Below the pieces are notes generated by a model. It did not search any database. It saw only the letters and a list, made by a program, of their open reading frames with translations, and was not told where the DNA came from. Shown here piece after piece: positions 43,826 through 52,467 of a DNA stretch of 64,000 nt. The position numbers and the translations under genes are program-made. This DNA comes from Asticcacaulis benevestitus DSM 16100 = ATCC BAA-896 (GTDB lineage Bacteria; Pseudomonadota; Alphaproteobacteria; Caulobacterales; Caulobacteraceae). Where the stretch lies: contig NZ_AQWM01000007.1 of the NCBI RefSeq assembly GCF_000376105.1, forward strand, positions 62,459-126,458. The letters are read 5' to 3'. Position 1 is the first letter of the stretch, and each line of letters starts with the position of its first letter.

Positions 43826-44389
43826 TTAGATCTTGCCGACGAGGTCGAGCGAAGGGGCCAGCGTCTTTTCGCCTTCTTCCCACTTGGCCGGGCAGACTTC
43901 GCCAGGGTGCGAGGCGACGTATTGCGCAGCCTTGACCTTGCGGAGCAGTTCGGTGGCGTTACGGCCGACGCCTTCCGAGGTGATTTCCATGAACTGGATG
44001 ATGCCGTCCGGATCGACCAGGAAGGTGCCGCGGTCAGCCAGGCCAACGCCCGGACGCATCACGTCAAAGTTGTTGGTGATGGTGCCGGATTGATCGCCAA
44101 CCATGTAGTAGTTGATCTTGCCGATGGCGGGCGAGGTGTCGTGCCACGCCTTGTGCGAGAAGTGTGTGTCGGTCGAAACCGAGAACACTTCGACGTTCAG
44201 CTTTTGCAGCTCCGGATAATTGTCGGCCAGGTCTTCCAGCTCGGTCGGGCAGACGAAGGTAAAGTCAGCCGGGTAGAAGAAGAAGATGGACCACTTGCCC
44301 TTGGTATCGGCGTCGGAGATGTCGACGAACTTGCCTGCCTTGTAAGCGGTGGCCTTGAAAGGCTTGATGGCGGTGTTGATGAGAGCCAT
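43826..44389 (-). CDS. ahpC: alkyl hydroperoxide reductase subunit C (peroxiredoxin)
   Basis: A 187-residue typical two-Cys peroxiredoxin that reduces hydrogen peroxide, organic peroxides and peroxynitrite. Peroxidatic Cys47 is in FTFVCPTEL, resolving Cys166 in [10 protein letters not shown]; both match E. coli AhpC (46 and 165). The [18 protein letters not shown] segment is conserved. The ATG has AAGGA upstream on the minus strand. The 135-bp AT-rich gap up to the ahpD-like gene holds its promoter and probably an OxyR site, but I could not place one firmly. Confidence 0.96.
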   Translation of the reverse strand: MALINTAIKPFKATAYKAGKFVDISDADTKGKWSIFFFYPADFTFVCPTELEDLADNYPELQKLNVEVFSVSTDTHFSHKAWHDTSPAIGKINYYMVGDQSGTITNNFDVMRPGVGLADRGTFLVDPDGIIQFMEITSEGVGRNATELLRKVKAAQYVASHPGEVCPAKWEEGEKTLAPSLDLVGKI

Positions 44390-44524
44390 GGGATATTTCC
44401 TTGATAAGAGTGGAACCGGGTTAAGCGGTACGAGGGGGACAATCGCTCAAAACAATCAATAGAGCAAATTTGTTTTATTTTATTTTTGCATAAATTTTTC
44501 TTATAGAGACGTGTGCGGACGGTT

Positions 44525-45058
44525 TCACGCCTGCAAGGCGCTTTCGGCGCGCAACACCGCCGAGATAGCATTGACCGTGGCGGCGATACGCAAAGCGGCC
44601 TGCACCTGCACGGCGCTGACGCCATGGCCACGCAACACTTTTTCGTGGCTATCCATGCACAGGCCGCAGGCATTGACCGCCGAGACCGCCAGCGCCCATA
44701 GCTCGAAATCGACCTTATCGACGCCGGGATTGGTCAGGGCGTTCATGCGCAGACCCGAACGCAGCGTCTCGTAGTTTTTGTTGTGCATCAGATGCAGGGC
44801 GCGGAAATAGACATTGTTCATGCCCATGATCGCCGCGGCGGCCTTGGCGGCGGTGACGGCTTCCGGCGTCAGCGCTTGCGCGGCGGCGGTCTCGATGTTC
44901 TGCACCACCGCCGGCACACCGATCGCATGGGCGCACGCCAGAAAGGTGCCCCACTTCTGCTGATCACTCAGCAACGTTTCCGCCAGCAGATTGCTCAGAT
45001 TGAGCGACAGGTCGCGGCCATAGGCAGGGATCAGGCTTTGCAGTGTTTCAACAGACAT
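44525..45058 (-). CDS. ahpD: AhpD-like alkylhydroperoxidase
   Basis: A 177-residue all-helical protein of the carboxymuconolactone decarboxylase/AhpD family. The catalytic motif is E-x4-x-C-x-x-C-x-x-x-H: CGLCMDSHEKVLRGHG near residue 135. AhpD recycles AhpC or reduces peroxides directly; the position next to ahpC and opposite oxyR supports a peroxide role. I start at the ATG at 45058 because the longer version begins with GTG; GAG lies eight bases upstream. Confidence 0.88.
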   Translation of the reverse strand: MSVETLQSLIPAYGRDLSLNLSNLLAETLLSDQQKWGTFLACAHAIGVPAVVQNIETAAAQALTPEAVTAAKAAAAIMGMNNVYFRALHLMHNKNYETLRSGLRMNALTNPGVDKVDFELWALAVSAVNACGLCMDSHEKVLRGHGVSAVQVQAALRIAATVNAISAVLRAESALQA

Positions 45059-45097
45059 GGCGGTCACTCGACTTTGAATTAAACGTGGTTATGAATT

Positions 45098-45126
45098 TTG
45101 ACAATTCAATAAATTGATCTTATATT
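45098..45126 (+). promoter_or_regulatory. consensus sigma-70-type promoter of oxyR
   Basis: TTGACA (45098-45103), 17-base spacer, TATATT (45121-45126). The predicted start of transcription falls at or within a base or two of the oxyR ATG (45133). An imperfect palindrome GACAATT-CAATA-AATTGATC lies over the spacer and may be an autoregulatory site. Confidence 0.75.
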
Positions 45127-45132
45127 GCCTTC

Positions 45133-46053
45133 ATGCTCCCCACCCTCAGACAATTGCAATATCTTAAACTGCTGGCCGAACATAAGAGTTTTGGTGGCGC
45201 AGCGGAAGCTGCCTTCGTATCGCAGCCGGCGCTATCCTCCGGCATCGCCGAACTGGAGAAAATCCTGGGTGTACGCGTGGTCGATCGCTCGCGCGGCCAG
45301 GTCATCCTGACCGCCGTCGGGGAAGAAATGCTCAAGCGCTCGGAAGATATTCTGGCGCGCACGGAAGATCTGGTCGAGGCGGCGCGCGGCGCCAACCGGC
45401 CCCTCACCGGCCGTTTCCGGCTGGGGGTCATCCCGACCGTGGCGCCCTTCCTGCTGCCCAAGGCCCTGCTCAAACTGCGCCACGAATTTCCCGACCTGCG
45501 GCTGTTCCTGCGCGAAGACCAGACGGCGCGCCTGATTACCTCGCTCAAATCCGGCGCGCTCGATGCCGCCGTCATCGCCCTGCCCTACGATCTGTCGGGG
45601 CTGGACAGCGCCTTTATTTGCAAGGACGAGATCGTGGCGGCCACGCCTTTCGGCCACCATCTGTCGATGGGATCGCGCATCTCACCGGAAGACCTGAAAC
45701 ACGAAGAACTGATCCTGCTGGAGGATGGTCACTGCCTGCGCGATCATGCCCTGGCCGCCTGTTCGTGGACCTCGCCTACCGGCACCTCGGAATCGCTGTC
45801 GACCTATACGGCTTCGCACGGCGGGGGCTTCGCGGCGACGTCGCTCAATACCCTGGTGCAAATGGTCGGCTCCGGCCTTGGTGTGTCGCTGCTGCCGGCC
45901 ATGGCGGTCGAATCGGGCCTGATCAAGTCGTCCGAGGTCAGTGTGCGGCCTCTTGCGTCCGATCACGCCTTCCGCGATATTGTCGTCATCTGGCGCGCCG
46001 GTTCGAGCCGTGCTGCCGAGGCCCGGTTGCTGGCCGAAAAGCTCAAGGAATAG
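45133..46053 (+). CDS. oxyR: hydrogen peroxide-sensing regulator OxyR
   Basis: A 306-residue LysR-type regulator: N-terminal HTH (FGGAAEAAFVSQPALSSGIAELEKILG, residues 20-47) and an effector domain with the OxyR redox pair Cys201 (EDGHCLRDHA) and Cys210 (AACSW), equivalent to E. coli Cys199/Cys208. It is divergent from the ahpD-ahpC-ahpF genes, the expected targets. The ATG has no ribosome-binding site and sits 6 bases past the -10 box, so the mRNA is probably leaderless. A lipoprotein gene follows after three bases. Confidence 0.93.
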   Translation: MLPTLRQLQYLKLLAEHKSFGGAAEAAFVSQPALSSGIAELEKILGVRVVDRSRGQVILTAVGEEMLKRSEDILARTEDLVEAARGANRPLTGRFRLGVIPTVAPFLLPKALLKLRHEFPDLRLFLREDQTARLITSLKSGALDAAVIALPYDLSGLDSAFICKDEIVAATPFGHHLSMGSRISPEDLKHEELILLEDGHCLRDHALAACSWTSPTGTSESLSTYTASHGGGFAATSLNTLVQMVGSGLGVSLLPAMAVESGLIKSSEVSVRPLASDHAFRDIVVIWRAGSSRAAEARLLAEKLKE

Positions 46054-46056
46054 ACC

Positions 46057-46476
46057 ATGCGGATCGCTGCCGTTCTGTTCGCCCTCTTGGCCTTAAGCGC
46101 CTGTTCGGAACCCGCCGAGCCGGAACCTCAACCGGTATCGGTCGCCGCACCACCGCCGGTGATCGACCTGTGGCCGGGTAAGTACGAAGGCGACCTTATG
46201 GTGCGCATCAATGGCACACCGGGCGCGCATAAGGTGACTTTGGTCGCGGCCCAGGCCGATGGCTGCACCGGCGATATCGGCCTGGCCGGCGGCGAACCGG
46301 CGAAGGACGTCTCACCCACCGAACTCAGCCTGACGCTCAAGCCGGCCGACACGACCACCTGCTCGATCCGCATCGTCAAGACCGGCGACAAGCTGACCGT
46401 GAGCGAACAGGGCGTCTGCACCACCTATCACGGCCTGTCGTGTACGTTTGACGGAACCGCCGTGAGGATGAAGTAG
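46057..46476 (+). CDS. lipoprotein of unknown function
   Basis: A 139-residue protein with a lipobox (LLALSAC, Cys16) and a Pro/Glu-rich linker, then a small domain of about 95 residues with four cysteines (near 71, 106, 121 and 131), probably two disulfides. I do not recognise the family. It starts three bases after oxyR, so it is probably co-transcribed with it. The convergent nadE gene ends three bases beyond its stop. Confidence 0.65.
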   Translation: MRIAAVLFALLALSACSEPAEPEPQPVSVAAPPPVIDLWPGKYEGDLMVRINGTPGAHKVTLVAAQADGCTGDIGLAGGEPAKDVSPTELSLTLKPADTTTCSIRIVKTGDKLTVSEQGVCTTYHGLSCTFDGTAVRMK

Positions 46477-46479
46477 CCT

Positions 46480-48489
46480 TTACTCCGGCACATTCGCCTT
46501 CAACTCATCCAGCCAGATTTTCGCGTTGCCATCGCTCGGGGCGCGCCAGTCGCCACGCGGGCTGAGCGCGCCGCCGGAGATCAGTTTCGGACCATTGGGC
46601 ACCGCTGAGCGCTTGAACTGCGAAAGTGTAAAGAAGCGCAACAGGAACAATTCCAGCCATTTCCGGATTTCCGGAAGCGTGTATTTGTCCTTCCACGCCT
46701 GGTAACTCAGAAAAGCGACCTTGGACGGTTTCAGACCATAGCGCGTGATGTAATAGAGGTTGAAATCCTGAAGCTCATAAGGCCCCACCTTGTCCTCGGT
46801 ACGCTGGATCACGCCGGCTTCGATCGGCACAAGTTCCGGCGAGATTTCACGCTCCAGAACCGATTGCAGGATGCGGCCAGTCCTGGCGTCGAACTCCTTG
46901 GCCGCCGCCCAGCGGATCAGGTGCTGGATCAGGGTTTTCGGTGCGCCACAATTGACATTGTAATGGCTCATATGATCGCCGACGCCATAGGTGCACCAGC
47001 CGAGCGCCAGTTCCGACAGATCGCCGGTACCGACAACGAAGCCCTTCTTTTCGCCCGCCAGTCGGAAAAGGAAGTCGGTGCGCAAACCCGCCTGCACATT
47101 CTCAAAATTGACATCGTAGACACGCTCGCCGCGTGAGAACGGGTGGCCTATATCGAGCAGCATGCGCTTGGCTGCCGGTCGGATATCGAGCACTTCGGAA
47201 GAGATACCGAGCGCCTTCATCAGTTTTAGTGCGTCATTGCGTGAGCCGGTCGAGGTGCCGAAACCGGGCATCGTATACCCGTGAATATTGGTGCGCGGAA
47301 TACCCAGACGATCGAACGCCTTGCACGCCACGATCACCGCATGGGTTGAATCGAGCCCGCCTGAAATACCGATGACGACATTCTGCGTATGGCTGGTGGA
47401 GAGCCGCTGCATCAGGCCATGAACCTGAATGTTGAAGGCCTCGTAACAATCTTCGTCGAGTCGTTCCTTATCGGCTGGCACGTAGGGAAAACGCGGCACG
47501 GAGCGATGGAAATCGGTTAAGTTGTGAGGCGTGTAGGAGAATGTGCGAAACATATCCTGGTTCGCGGCAGAAAATACTCGCGCATCATTAAACGTGCCGT
47601 TTCGTAGCCTGTCCTGTATTATGCGGTTCACATCAATATCAGCCAAGGTCATTGTGTCCGATGTAAAGCGTTCGCCTTCAGCCAACAAATCGCCCATTTC
47701 GTAGATCAATGACTGCCCATCCCACGCGAGATCCGTCGTCGATTCCCCTGGCCCTGCTGCACTATAGGCGTAGCAACATATCAAGCGTTCGGACGTGGCC
47801 GCGCACAATCTCTTGCGGGCCCGAGATTTGCCAACCACAACCGGCGAAGCCGACAGGTTCACAATTATCGTCGCTCCATTCAATGCCAGCCGTGTGGAAG
47901 GCGTTACGGGTGACCAGACGTCTTCGCAAATTTCCACACCAAAGCTAAAAGCTTCGAAACCGTACGCTCTGAAAACAGGCACCTTGGAATCAACGAAAAG
48001 AGCATATCCGCGTCCTTTAGAGTCTTTCAGCATTGGCGCTTCCCCCATCAACTGAGAACCGGAAGCGAAATATCGCTTTTCATAATATTCTCGGTAATTT
48101 GGCAGATAAGTTTTGGGAACGATCCCTATGCAGTTTCCGCGATGCAAAATTGCGGCACAGTTATATATCGCTCCGCTAATGATTAGCGGAACTCCAACGA
48201 TCAGTATGGATCTTATGTTCTCACTTTCGCGGATCAGCGCTTCTAGCGCTTCTTTGCAAGATTCAAGTAGAACTTCCTGCGTGAACAGATCGTCAATGGC
48301 ATAAGCGCTCAAACTCAGTTCCGGAAAGACGACCAGATCAGCGCCGGCCTCATCGGCGCGTTTCGCCAGCGAAATATGCTCCGCCAGATTGGCCTGCGGG
48401 TCAGCGATATGCACTTTCGGCGTCACGCAGGCGATCCGGACGAAGCCATGCGTGGCCGGCGAGAGGAAGGTTTGCATTTCGTCGGTCAT
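46480..48489 (-). CDS. nadE: glutamine-dependent NAD+ synthase
   Basis: A 669-residue two-domain enzyme for the last step of NAD synthesis. The N-terminal nitrilase-type glutaminase domain has Glu in FPELSLSAYAIDDL, Lys in VPKTYLPNYREYYE and Cys in GVEICEDVW. The C-terminal ATP-pyrophosphatase domain has the SGGLDST P-loop near residue 365 and the HMSHYNVNCGAPKTLI segment near 510. The length suits the large NadE group (about 650-680) and ammonia channelling. The ATG is at 48489. It is convergent with oxyR's lipoprotein partner. Confidence 0.93.
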   Translation of the reverse strand: MTDEMQTFLSPATHGFVRIACVTPKVHIADPQANLAEHISLAKRADEAGADLVVFPELSLSAYAIDDLFTQEVLLESCKEALEALIRESENIRSILIVGVPLIISGAIYNCAAILHRGNCIGIVPKTYLPNYREYYEKRYFASGSQLMGEAPMLKDSKGRGYALFVDSKVPVFRAYGFEAFSFGVEICEDVWSPVTPSTRLALNGATIIVNLSASPVVVGKSRARKRLCAATSERLICCYAYSAAGPGESTTDLAWDGQSLIYEMGDLLAEGERFTSDTMTLADIDVNRIIQDRLRNGTFNDARVFSAANQDMFRTFSYTPHNLTDFHRSVPRFPYVPADKERLDEDCYEAFNIQVHGLMQRLSTSHTQNVVIGISGGLDSTHAVIVACKAFDRLGIPRTNIHGYTMPGFGTSTGSRNDALKLMKALGISSEVLDIRPAAKRMLLDIGHPFSRGERVYDVNFENVQAGLRTDFLFRLAGEKKGFVVGTGDLSELALGWCTYGVGDHMSHYNVNCGAPKTLIQHLIRWAAAKEFDARTGRILQSVLEREISPELVPIEAGVIQRTEDKVGPYELQDFNLYYITRYGLKPSKVAFLSYQAWKDKYTLPEIRKWLELFLLRFFTLSQFKRSAVPNGPKLISGGALSPRGDWRAPSDGNAKIWLDELKANVPE

Positions 48490-48719
48490 TTTTGGGTATC
48501 TCTGCTAAATTTGATCCAAAGATAGGTCTTATAGTTTGAAAAATCAAAAAATCCTGCTGATAAAAGCAGAAAATAACCTGTAAATATGCAAAACAGACAG
48601 TCAGGCCACGACAAGTTCATTTTATGGTTTCTAACGATACCACCTCGCGCCCGGCTTTTTTATCTCCACCACCATTTTTTGAAAGCGCAGGGTCTAAGCC
48701 TCTGTTATGGGAGGCCATC

Positions 48720-49922
48720 ATGACCGTTACGTTTCAAGACATCGAAGCCGCCGCAGAACGCATCAAGGGCCACGTCGTCCGCACACCCTGCACCTTTTCA
48801 CAGCGCCTCAGCGCCTCGACGCGCACCAAGGTCTGGATCAAGTCGGAAAACCAGCAATACACCTCGGCCTTCAAGGAACGCGGCGCGCTCAACAAGCTGC
48901 TGCAACTGAGCGATGACGAGCGCAGCCGCGGCGTCTTCGCGGCGTCCGCCGGCAACCACGCGCAAGGCCTGGCCTACCACGCCCAGCGCCTGGGCATCCC
49001 GGCCACCATCGTCATGCCGGTCGGCACCCCCTTCGTGAAGGTGCAGAAGACGCAGAGCTTCGGCGCTAATATCGTAATCGAAGGCGCCACCTACGATGAA
49101 TCCTCGGCCATCGCCCAGAAGCAGTGCACGGAAAAAGGCGGCGTTTACGTCCATCCGTTCAACGACCGCGACGTCCTCATCGGTCAGGGCACGCTGGTCA
49201 TCGAAATGCTGGAAGACGCGCCAGAACTCGACGTCATTCTGGTGCCGATCGGCGGCGGCGGGCTGATCGCCGGCGCGGCCATCGCCGCCAAGGCCATCAA
49301 GCCTTGGATCAAGGTGATTGGCGTCGAAGCGGCCATGTTCCCCTCCTTCACCGCCCGCCGGCGCAACATGCCGATCCCCATGGGCGGCGCCACCATCGCC
49401 GAAGGCATCGCCGTGCGTGAGGTCGGTGACATCAGTTTCAACCTCGCCAATCCGCTGGTCGATGACGTGCTGATCATCGATGAGGCCGATTTCGAGCGCG
49501 GCATCGCCGCCTACGCCAATATCGAGAAAACCATAGCCGAAGGCGCCGGCGCCGCCGGTCTGGCCGCCGTCATGCGCTTTCCGGAAAAGTTCGAGGGGCT
49601 GAATGTCGGCCTGATCCTGTGCGGCGGCAATATCGACCTGCGCCTGCTGGCCTCGGTGCTGCAACGCGAACTGGTGCGCGAAAAACGGCTTGTCACCTAC
49701 CGAATCCTGGGCGACGATCGCCCCGGCATGTTATCGCTGATGGCCGATGTGATCTCGTCCAAAGGGGGCAACATCGTCGATGTGGCGCACAATCGGCTGG
49801 TGCTCGATGTACCCGCCAAGGGCGCCGAATTCGACATTATGGTGGAAACCCAGGACGCCCGCCACGCCTTTGAAATATCAGAAGCCCTCAGGAGCACCGG
49901 TTATGCCTTACGTATGGACTAA
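48720..49922 (+). CDS. ilvA: threonine ammonia-lyase (short form with ACT domain)
   Basis: A 400-residue PLP enzyme that converts threonine to 2-oxobutanoate. The PLP lysine is Lys52 in TSAFKERGALNKL, the phosphate loop is PIGGGGLIAGAAIA near residue 180, and the NHAQGLAY segment is conserved. The C-terminal 80 residues are a single ACT-type domain (RILGDDRPGMLSLMADVISS), the short TdcB-like layout rather than the long IlvA. The ATG at 48720 has GGGAGG five bases upstream. The next gene starts inside its 3' end. Confidence 0.85.
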   Translation: MTVTFQDIEAAAERIKGHVVRTPCTFSQRLSASTRTKVWIKSENQQYTSAFKERGALNKLLQLSDDERSRGVFAASAGNHAQGLAYHAQRLGIPATIVMPVGTPFVKVQKTQSFGANIVIEGATYDESSAIAQKQCTEKGGVYVHPFNDRDVLIGQGTLVIEMLEDAPELDVILVPIGGGGLIAGAAIAAKAIKPWIKVIGVEAAMFPSFTARRRNMPIPMGGATIAEGIAVREVGDISFNLANPLVDDVLIIDEADFERGIAAYANIEKTIAEGAGAAGLAAVMRFPEKFEGLNVGLILCGGNIDLRLLASVLQRELVREKRLVTYRILGDDRPGMLSLMADVISSKGGNIVDVAHNRLVLDVPAKGAEFDIMVETQDARHAFEISEALRSTGYALRMD

Positions 49923-50439
49923 AAAGTCTGGCGCATGGATTAAAAAGACCTCCATTTTCGCTATCGCTTTCATTCTTACCGCATGTGGACAAGCCATGGA
50001 CAAGACCCAAGCCCAAACTCCCGATCAGATTTCTGTCGCCGAACAGAACCTCAAAACCGGTCAGGACTTCCTGGCGAAGACCGCAGCCGTGCCCGGCGTC
50101 GTCACCCTGCCGTCGGGCGTGCTGTACAAGACCGTATCGCGCTCACAAAATCCCGGCGCACAGCCGACCGTGGCCGACAACGTGACCATCCACTATGAGG
50201 GCACGCTGCTCGATGGTTCGGTGTTCGATTCGTCCTACAAGCGCAATGAACCGGCTACCTTCCCGCTCGGCCGCCTGATCTCCGCCTGGCAGCAGGTCAT
50301 CCCGCTGATGCATGTGGGTGACGAAATCGTCCTCTACACGCCGCCGACCGCCGCCTATGGCGAGCGCGACCTTGGCGAGATCCCGCCCAACTCGACGCTG
50401 ATCTTCCGCGTGCAGCTTCTCGGCATCGGCGGTCAGTAA
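49903..50439 (+). CDS. FKBP-type peptidyl-prolyl isomerase lipoprotein, copy 1
   Basis: A 178-residue protein: a lipoprotein-like N-terminus (FAIAFILTAC, Cys near residue 24), a helical linker and a C-terminal FKBP domain (VTLPSGVLYKTVSR, DNVTIHYEGTLLDGSVFDSSY, PLGRLISAWQQVIPLMHVGDEIVLYTPPTAAYGERDLGEIPPNSTLIF). Cis-trans isomerisation of proline bonds in envelope proteins is expected. It starts at 49903 with AGGAG eight bases upstream, overlapping the ilvA end by 20 bases. The second copy starts at its last base. Confidence 0.85.
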   Translation: MPYVWTKKSGAWIKKTSIFAIAFILTACGQAMDKTQAQTPDQISVAEQNLKTGQDFLAKTAAVPGVVTLPSGVLYKTVSRSQNPGAQPTVADNVTIHYEGTLLDGSVFDSSYKRNEPATFPLGRLISAWQQVIPLMHVGDEIVLYTPPTAAYGERDLGEIPPNSTLIFRVQLLGIGGQ

Positions 50440-50963
50440 TGCGCTCAGTTATGCACTTTGGCCTGATCGCCGGCCTAGCCCTGCTCACCCTGACGGCTTG
50501 CGGCCGCTCCGCCAGCACCAGCGAACAACTGGAAGCCATGCAGGCCTCGGCCGATGCCATGGCCGCGCAAAACCTGAAAGACGGCGAAGCTTTCCTGGTC
50601 GAAACGGCCAAGCAGCCCGGCATCATCAAGTTGCCGTCGGGCGTGATGTACAAGATCGTGTCGCGCGCAGCCACACCCGGCGCGCAGCCCACGATCAATG
50701 ACACCGTCAAGATCAATTACGAAGGCAAGCTGTTGAACGGCAAGGTGTTCGATTCGTCCTATGACCGTCACGAAGCGGCAGAATTCCCGCTTGGCCGCCT
50801 GATCCCCGCCTGGCAAGAGGTTATCCCGCTTCTGCACGTCGGCGATGAGGTGACCCTCTATACACCACCGTCCTCCGGCTATGGCGAGCGCGATGCCGGT
50901 GATATCCCGCCCAACAGCACGCTTATCTTCCGGATACAGCTTCTCGGCGTTCAGGGGAAATAG
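50439..50963 (+). CDS. FKBP-type peptidyl-prolyl isomerase lipoprotein, copy 2
   Basis: A 174-residue tandem paralogue of the preceding gene. Lipobox LLTLTAC (Cys21), then the FKBP core KLPSGVMYKIVSR, DTVKINYEGKLLNGKVFDSSYDRHE, PLGRLIPAWQEVIPLLHVGDEVTLYTPPSSGYGERDAGDIPPNSTLIF. The ATG overlaps the TAA of copy 1 by one base (TAATG), so they are coupled. The pair looks like a recent duplication with divergence. Confidence 0.85.
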   Translation: MRSVMHFGLIAGLALLTLTACGRSASTSEQLEAMQASADAMAAQNLKDGEAFLVETAKQPGIIKLPSGVMYKIVSRAATPGAQPTINDTVKINYEGKLLNGKVFDSSYDRHEAAEFPLGRLIPAWQEVIPLLHVGDEVTLYTPPSSGYGERDAGDIPPNSTLIFRIQLLGVQGK

Positions 50964-50968
50964 GCTGT

Positions 50969-52396
50969 TCAGTTAGACAGCGCCGCAGCACGCGCGTCGA
51001 GCAAGGCCGTGCCGACCGCTTGTTGCGTAGCGGGACCGGCATCATTGGCGACGACGGCGCAAACCACACCGGCCTTTTTATCGACCAGTATTTCGCCATA
51101 CCAAACCGTGTTGGAGCCATTGTGCCACAAGGCGCCATCAGGCCGCACGATCCAGCCCAGCGCGTAATCACCGCCGAAGGGCGGCGTATGCAGGGTCTGC
51201 CATGACTCAGGCTTGAGGAAGGCGCGCGGCTCGTCACGATGGGCGCAGAGATAGGTGATCATATCGCGCAGGCTCATATGGACGCGCCCCGCCGGTCCGA
51301 GCGCCACCGGATTATCGTTGACCAAACCTGGGCCAACCAGCGCCGGCTTACGCTTTTCACCCGCAGCGATATGCCCCAGCGGCTGGTCGATCAGACCGGG
51401 ATGACCCGGCGCGCCGAAACCCGCCGAGGACAATTGCAACGGCTTGAACACATAGTTTTTAATCAGGTCTTCCCACGCCTGTCCGGTGACCGTTTCAAGC
51501 ATGACCCCGACGACGATATAGCCATTGTTGCTGTAGACCATTTGCGCGGCCAGCGGCCCGACCGGTGCCTGCGCCAGGGCTTCCATCGCATATTTCAGAC
51601 GCTCTGGCTTGACGTCCGGCAGCGGATCGCGCGCATAGCCGGCGAGATGCAGGACGTCGATATTGGGCTGCAAACCGGCACGATGGCTCAGCAGGTGCAG
51701 AAAGGTGGCGTCTTTGTAGGCGGCGTGCATATCGGGCACCTTGGCGCCCAACACCGAGCCGACGCTGGTTTGCCAGGTCACCACGCCAGCCTCGACCAGC
51801 CGCGCCACCAGGGTCGCCGTCATAGACTTGGTGATCGATCCCCAGTGCCACTGATCCTCCGCCGTAACCGCTTGTGTGCTTTCCGATGAGCGCAGCCCAT
51901 CGACGAGAATACGCGGACCGTCTGTGCGCTTCCATGCCGCGCCCATGGCCGGCGTCTGGGCCTTGGCGCGCAAACCTTGTAGCAGTGCAAGCGTCAGGGG
52001 CTCGGCGGCGCCACTCTCTTCGATAACCTCACCACGGTGCAGGGATAACGGCCGGGGCTGGTTCATCTGGGTAAAGGTGCCCTCGATGTGGTCGGCATCC
52101 TTGAGCCGCCCCTCAAAGCGCGCCTTAATAGCGGTGAAGGTCAGGGTGAGCTTGTCGCCTTCGAGCATAATGCCATCGGCGGGGATCTCGGCATTGCCCT
52201 GATCAAGACTGATCACCTTGGCGGTCTTGTCGTCGGTCACGATAAAGCGCAGGCGCAAGGACGCAGAACCGATCGACAGCTTGCCGGACCACGTGCCGAT
52301 GAGCGAACTTCCGGCGGCATGGGCGCTACCGCCAATACCGGCCGCTACGGCTATTGCCAGCCAGCTTTTCAGATGTCCGCGACGCGATATAGCCAT
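50969..52396 (-). CDS. serine hydrolase with N-terminal beta-barrel-like domain
   Basis: A 475-residue secreted protein. A signal segment (residues 5-27), then a beta-rich domain of about 90 residues (IGTWSGKLSIGSASLRLRFIV) and then a class C beta-lactamase/DD-peptidase-like domain. The S-x-x-K is SITKSMTA near 188 and the Tyr motif is YSNNGYIVVG near 285. The C-terminal GHG box is present as HNGSN (W-HNGSNTVWYGEI). Substrate unknown; family members include esterases and D-aminopeptidases. It converges with copy 2 of the FKBP pair. Confidence 0.8.
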   Translation of the reverse strand: MAISRRGHLKSWLAIAVAAGIGGSAHAAGSSLIGTWSGKLSIGSASLRLRFIVTDDKTAKVISLDQGNAEIPADGIMLEGDKLTLTFTAIKARFEGRLKDADHIEGTFTQMNQPRPLSLHRGEVIEESGAAEPLTLALLQGLRAKAQTPAMGAAWKRTDGPRILVDGLRSSESTQAVTAEDQWHWGSITKSMTATLVARLVEAGVVTWQTSVGSVLGAKVPDMHAAYKDATFLHLLSHRAGLQPNIDVLHLAGYARDPLPDVKPERLKYAMEALAQAPVGPLAAQMVYSNNGYIVVGVMLETVTGQAWEDLIKNYVFKPLQLSSAGFGAPGHPGLIDQPLGHIAAGEKRKPALVGPGLVNDNPVALGPAGRVHMSLRDMITYLCAHRDEPRAFLKPESWQTLHTPPFGGDYALGWIVRPDGALWHNGSNTVWYGEILVDKKAGVVCAVVANDAGPATQQAVGTALLDARAAALSN

Positions 52397-52467
52397 GATG
52401 TCCCCCTGCTTGCTGCTCGTTTATGCAGCATACAGGGGCAAAGGCCAAGTGAATTTGCTTTTACCAC

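Noticed and set aside
47500-48350. Possible lower G+C segment inside nadE that could indicate mosaic origin
   Set aside because: Two 60-base lines I counted (28 of 60 at 48121, 30 of 60 at 46921, outside the segment) show no clear contrast.
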